DNA of 64,000 nucleotides, taken from the NCBI GenBank assembly GCA_034189655.1, contig JAXHUE010000001.1, positions 58,551 to 122,550 of the forward strand, written 5' to 3'. Position numbers and translations under genes: made by a program. Shown one piece after another: positions 60,566 through 64,000 of this stretch (the first letter of the stretch is position 1; every line of letters starts with the position of its first letter). Source of the stretch: JAXHUE01 sp034189655. GTDB lineage: Bacteria; Chloroflexota; Dehalococcoidia; E44-bin15. The notes under the pieces were generated by a model. The model was not told the origin of the DNA. It worked only from the letters and a program-made list of their open reading frames with translations, and made no database searches.

Positions 60566-63526
60566 ATGAGCCCTGTTACTGGGACGATCGATGAGAAGAA
60601 GGTGGACACCATCACCCTCACCATAAACGGAGAGAGGGTGGAGGTCACCAAGGGGGCAACCGTCCTCCAGGCCGCCCTGGGGGCCGGCATCTATATACCC
60701 ACGCTGTGCTACCAGCCCGACTTGAAGCCCTACGGGGCGTGCCGGCTGTGCATCGTGGAGATCGAGGGGATGCGCGGCCTGGTGAGCTCCTGCACCACGC
60801 CGGCAACGCAGGGCATGGTGGTGCACACCGAGACACCGCGGGTGAACCGCGCGCGCCGCACCACCATGGGACTCATCATCGCCAACCACCACGGCGACTG
60901 CTTAACCTGCACCAAGAACCAGGACTGTGAGCTGCTCAAGATCGCACAGTACCTGGGCATGGAGCAGGACAGCATCGACCGCATGCGCAAGGACACCAGG
61001 GTGCTCCCCATCGACCGCAGCCACCCTGCGTTCGAGCGCGACTTGAACAAGTGCATCCTGTGCGGCAACTGCGTGCGCGCCTGCCACGAGATCGCGGGCG
61101 TGGGCGCCATCGGGCTCGCCTTCAGGGGGTACGAGGCCAAGGTGGCCACCGCCGGCGACAGGCCCATGCTCGAGTCCATCTGCCGCTCCTGCGGCGAGTG
61201 CGTCGCCCGCTGCCCCACCGGGGCCCTCGTGCCCAAGATGGAGCGGGTGCCCACCAGGGAGGTCACCACCATCTGCCCCTACTGCGGCGTGGGCTGCTCC
61301 ATCAGCCTGGGCATTAGGGACAACAAGATAGTCTCGGTGAAGGGCGACCCCCAGGGCCCCACCAACAAGGGCAGCCTGTGCGTCAAGGGGCGCTGGGGCT
61401 ACGACTTCGTCTCCCACCCAGAGCGCCTGACCACCCCGCTCATCAGGGTGGAGGGCATCTCCAGGGGGGCGCCTCACAACGGCCGCGTGCACGATATCTT
61501 CCGCGAGGCCACGTGGGACGAGGCCCTGGACTATGTGTCCAACAGGCTCATGGAGATACGGCAGATCTACGGCCCGGACAGCCTGGCCGGCTTGAGCTCG
61601 GCCAAGTGCACCAACGAGGACAACTACGTCATGCAGCGCTTCGTCCGCGCCGTGCTGGGCACCAACAACGTCGACCACTGCGCCCGGCTGTGCCACGCCT
61701 CCACCGTGGCCGGGGCCATAGCCTCCTTCGGCCAGGGGGCGATGAGCAACTCCTACGACGACCTGGAGCGGACGGGCCTCTTCTTCATCATCGGCTCCAA
61801 CACCACGGAGTGCCACCCCATCATCGGGGCCATCGTCAAGAGGCGGGTGAAGTTCGATGGCGCCCGCCTCGTCGTCGCCGACCCCCGCTCTATCGAGCTC
61901 GCGGACTACGCCGACGTCCACCTGGCACAGAGGCCGGGCACCGACGTCGCCCTGCTGAACGGGCTCATGCACGTCATCATCAGGGAAGGGCTGGAGGACA
62001 GGGAGTTCATCGAGCAGCGCACCGAGGGCTACGAGGAGATGCGCCAGCTCGTAGAGAAATATACACCGGAGGCGGTCTCCGAGATAACGGGCGTCCCCGC
62101 GGCCGACATCGAGGCCGCCGCCCGCCTGCTGGGCGAGGCCGGGAGCGCCTGCGTGCTCTACGGCATGGGCATCACCCAGCACACCACGGGCACCGACAAC
62201 GTGAAGAGCATCGCCAACCTGCTCATGCTCACCGGCAACATCGGCCGCGAGGGCACCGGGTTCAGCCCGCTCCGCGGGCAGAACAACGTGCAGGGGGCGT
62301 GCGATGTGGGGGCACTGCCCAACGTCTACCCCGGCTACCAGCGGGTCGACGACCCGGCGGTGAGGGAGAAGTTCGAGGCGGCATGGGGATGCACCTTGAG
62401 CGACCGCCCCGGGCTCACCGTCACCGAGATCGCCGATGCCGTGTACGGCGGGGGCATCAAGGGGCTCTACGTTCTGGGCGAGAACCCGCTCATGAGTGAG
62501 CCCAACCTCGAGCACACCAGGGCGGCATTCGAGCAGCTTGAGTTCCTGGTGGTGCAGGACATCTTCCTCTCCGAGACCGCCTGGCTCGCCGACGTCGTGC
62601 TCCCCGCGGCCGCCTTCGCCGAGAAGGACGGCACCTTCACCAACACCGAGAGGCGGGTGCAGCTCGTCCGGCAGGCGCTTGTGCCGCCGGGAGAGGCCAA
62701 GGCCGACTGGCAGATAATCGCCGACCTCGCGGCACACATGGGCGTGCCCTTCGGCTACCCCGACAGCGCCCAGGTCATGGAGGAGATCGCCGCTCTCGCC
62801 CCCATCTACGGCGGCATACGATACCAGCGCCTGGAGGGAGGGGGCCTGCAGTGGCCCTGCCCCGACACCTCCCACCCGGGGACGCCGTTCCTGCACAGAG
62901 ACGGCTTCGCCAGGGGGCGGGGCAAGTTCCACGCCATCGAGTACATCCCACCGGCGGAGTCTATATCGACCAGCTACCCCCTCATCCTCACCACGGGGAG
63001 GATACTGGAGCACTGGCACACCGGCACCATGAGCCGGCGCGCCCGGGTGCTCTCCGAGCTCAAGCCCCACGGCTCCGTGGAGATGCACCCCACGGACGCA
63101 TCACACCTGGGGCTCATGGAGAACGACGTGGTGGTGCTGGCCTCGGAGCGAGGGCGGCTGGAGACCATGGTCCACATCACCGAGAAGTCGCCGCCGGGGG
63201 TGGTATTCATGCCCTTCCACTGGCACGAGTCGCCAGTGAACCTGCTCACTAACAACGCCCTCGACCCGGTCGCCAAGATACCGGAGTTCAAGGTCTCGGC
63301 AGTGAGCGCCGTGCTCGCGGTGCTGGACCGGGCGGCACGGGACAACACCTTCCTCGCCCAGCTCGCGGAGAACCCCGCCGAGGCACTCAAGGACTACCCG
63401 CTCACCGCCGAGGAGAAGGCGGCGCTGGCCAGCGGCGACATCCGCCGCATAGAGTCCTGGCTGGGCAGGCTGGACGACAGGCTGCGGGCATGGCTGGCAC
63501 TCAGGCTGTCCCAGGAGAAATGGTAG
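60566..63526 (+). CDS. fdhA: NAD-linked formate dehydrogenase large subunit with NuoG-like N-terminus and extra C-terminal domain
   Basis: 986 residues; GGAGGG precedes the ATG. NuoG-like N-terminus: [2Fe-2S] Cys48/59/62/76; His108-Cys112-Cys115-Cys121 [4Fe-4S]; two [4Fe-4S] sets at Cys163-173 and Cys206-216. The molybdopterin enzyme starts at Cys237-x2-Cys-x3-Cys with Cys272. VDHCARLCHAST places Cys376 where E. coli FdhF has selenocysteine, followed by the catalytic His377. LRGQNNVQGACDVGALPN is the formate-dehydrogenase hallmark. Tungsten or molybdenum cannot be told apart. After the usual dinucleotide-binding domain (ends about 905) comes an extra helical domain (about 910-986) homologous to the small protein at 57688-57993. 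It interconverts formate and CO2, with electrons passing to NuoE/NuoF and perhaps ferredoxin. Confidence 0.95.
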   Translation: MSPVTGTIDEKKVDTITLTINGERVEVTKGATVLQAALGAGIYIPTLCYQPDLKPYGACRLCIVEIEGMRGLVSSCTTPATQGMVVHTETPRVNRARRTTMGLIIANHHGDCLTCTKNQDCELLKIAQYLGMEQDSIDRMRKDTRVLPIDRSHPAFERDLNKCILCGNCVRACHEIAGVGAIGLAFRGYEAKVATAGDRPMLESICRSCGECVARCPTGALVPKMERVPTREVTTICPYCGVGCSISLGIRDNKIVSVKGDPQGPTNKGSLCVKGRWGYDFVSHPERLTTPLIRVEGISRGAPHNGRVHDIFREATWDEALDYVSNRLMEIRQIYGPDSLAGLSSAKCTNEDNYVMQRFVRAVLGTNNVDHCARLCHASTVAGAIASFGQGAMSNSYDDLERTGLFFIIGSNTTECHPIIGAIVKRRVKFDGARLVVADPRSIELADYADVHLAQRPGTDVALLNGLMHVIIREGLEDREFIEQRTEGYEEMRQLVEKYTPEAVSEITGVPAADIEAAARLLGEAGSACVLYGMGITQHTTGTDNVKSIANLLMLTGNIGREGTGFSPLRGQNNVQGACDVGALPNVYPGYQRVDDPAVREKFEAAWGCTLSDRPGLTVTEIADAVYGGGIKGLYVLGENPLMSEPNLEHTRAAFEQLEFLVVQDIFLSETAWLADVVLPAAAFAEKDGTFTNTERRVQLVRQALVPPGEAKADWQIIADLAAHMGVPFGYPDSAQVMEEIAALAPIYGGIRYQRLEGGGLQWPCPDTSHPGTPFLHRDGFARGRGKFHAIEYIPPAESISTSYPLILTTGRILEHWHTGTMSRRARVLSELKPHGSVEMHPTDASHLGLMENDVVVLASERGRLETMVHITEKSPPGVVFMPFHWHESPVNLLTNNALDPVAKIPEFKVSAVSAVLAVLDRAARDNTFLAQLAENPAEALKDYPLTAEEKAALASGDIRRIESWLGRLDDRLRAWLALRLSQEKW

Positions 63527-63670
63527 GAGGTCGCCGGGCCGCCTGGGACCGGGGCACGAACCGAGGTCGATGCAGGAAGACATCCCTGCAACCAGGCCCC
63601 GACGCCAGGCGGACGTATACAGGCGGCCGGGTAACGTGATGGAGGCGCCCTTGCGCCAGAGGAGGAAACA

Positions 63671-64000
63671 GTGCAGCACGCTATCGATACCCACAGGGTC
63701 CGGCCCACACCCTTGAGCGAGCGGGGACCGGTCGATGTCCTCATAGATAGCTACGCAGACAGGAAAGACCTGCTCATATCCCTGCTCCAGGAGATACAGG
63801 GGGAGCTCGGCTATCTGCCCAAGAGCGTGCTCTCGGAGACGAGCCAGCGGCTGGGCATCCCGCTGAGCCGGGTGTACGCCGTGGTCACCTTCTTCCGGGC
63901 GTTCAGCCTAAAGCCCAGGGGCCGCCACGTGGTCACCGTCTGCATGGGCACCGCCTGCCACGTGAAGGGGGCGAAGAGGCTGGTGGACAAGATAGAGAGG
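63671..64000 (+). CDS. nuoE: Second NuoE-like [2Fe-2S] subunit, partial
   Basis: 110 codons from a GTG at 63671 (GAGGAGG upstream) to the window end; the 3' part is missing. It carries LLISLLQEIQGELGYLPKSV, a helical NuoE feature, and the first cysteine pair in TVCMGTACHVKG. It differs clearly from the NuoE at 58010, so it is not a recent duplicate. Its own partners may lie just beyond the right edge. The 144-base gap before it contains two short hairpins (TGCAGG/CCTGCA and GGCGC/GCGCC), the second just ahead of the ribosome binding site, without T-runs. Confidence 0.88.
   Translation, partial: MQHAIDTHRVRPTPLSERGPVDVLIDSYADRKDLLISLLQEIQGELGYLPKSVLSETSQRLGIPLSRVYAVVTFFRAFSLKPRGRHVVTVCMGTACHVKGAKRLVDKIER

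Noticed and set aside
61650..61700. Possible selenocysteine at the FDH active site
   Set aside because: The codon is TGC (Cys376), with no in-frame TGA, so a selenocysteine insertion element is not needed.
60902..63088. 728-codon minus-strand open frame inside fdhA
   Set aside because: Shadow frame caused by high GC at third positions; fdhA on the plus strand has all catalytic motifs.

Overview
The window is GC-rich, gene-dense bacterial DNA with no rRNA, tRNA, CRISPR array, phage or insertion sequence that I could recognise. The gene content points to a strictly anaerobic member of the Chloroflexota, most likely an uncultured Dehalococcoidia-like lineage. This includes seven CoA-transferase loci, a corrinoid methyltransferase operon, a cysteine-type formate dehydrogenase with NuoE/NuoF partners, pyruvate phosphate dikinase, FeoAB with Fur, a Thr-Pro-rich secreted protein and heavy use of AGG and ATA codons. 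That assignment is inference from gene content, not from a marker-gene search.

Layout. 1-3.1 kb (minus): corrinoid methyl-transfer operon cut by the left edge (methyltransferase, corrinoid protein, crotonase, corrinoid-activation protein). 3.2-5.75 kb (minus): tandem class III CoA-transferases. 6.1-10.7 kb: glutamine synthetase, a class I CoA-transferase (two subunits) and a double-hotdog dehydratase. 10.8-18.8 kb: esterase-like hydrolase, a Ser/Thr kinase fused to a Crp-type regulator, then a minus operon of a small basic ORF, a MoxR/Mg-chelatase-like ATPase, a VWA protein and a DUF362 ferredoxin. 18.9-21.7 kb (plus): nitronate monooxygenase, amidohydrolase and crotonase, closed by a strong terminator. 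21.7-28.9 kb: PAC2 protein, MBL hydrolase, unknown helical protein, the greA-lysS-serS operon behind an attenuator-like leader, and divergent rsmD-coaD. 29.0-32.0 kb: a second tandem pair of class III CoA-transferases plus ferredoxin. 32.1-36.5 kb: methyltransferase, Mth938-like protein, CvpA, then fur-feoA-feoB. 36.6-49.8 kb: lamin-tail surface protein, cmk-plsC-ispH, ppdK-dgt-dnaG-rpoD and ffh (minus). 49.9-52.6 kb (minus): a lone class III CoA-transferase and a 4-hydroxybutyrate-CoA-transferase-like enzyme. 52.7-57.4 kb (minus): response regulator, histidine kinase, a second MoxR ATPase and a second VWA protein. 57.7-64 kb (plus): formate dehydrogenase operon running off the right edge.

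How it fits together. The CoA-transferases, crotonases, dehydratase and ferredoxins fit anaerobic breakdown of organic acids through CoA thioesters. The corrinoid operon supplies or removes methyl groups. The FdhA/NuoE/NuoF complex links formate/CO2 to NAD(H) and possibly ferredoxin. Housekeeping genes for lipid, isoprenoid, replication, transcription and secretion functions are interleaved.

Most notable points: (1) a small helical domain at the extreme C-terminus of the formate dehydrogenase large subunit is also encoded as a free-standing protein at the head of the same operon; (2) a Ser/Thr kinase is fused to a complete cyclic-nucleotide-binding plus Crp-HTH protein; (3) in both tandem class III CoA-transferase pairs one partner keeps the catalytic Asp and the other has lost it, suggesting heteromeric enzymes; (4) two separate ATPase/VWA pairs; (5) an intrinsic terminator between the greA promoter and its ribosome binding site. 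All alignments, motif assignments and promoter calls were made by eye.
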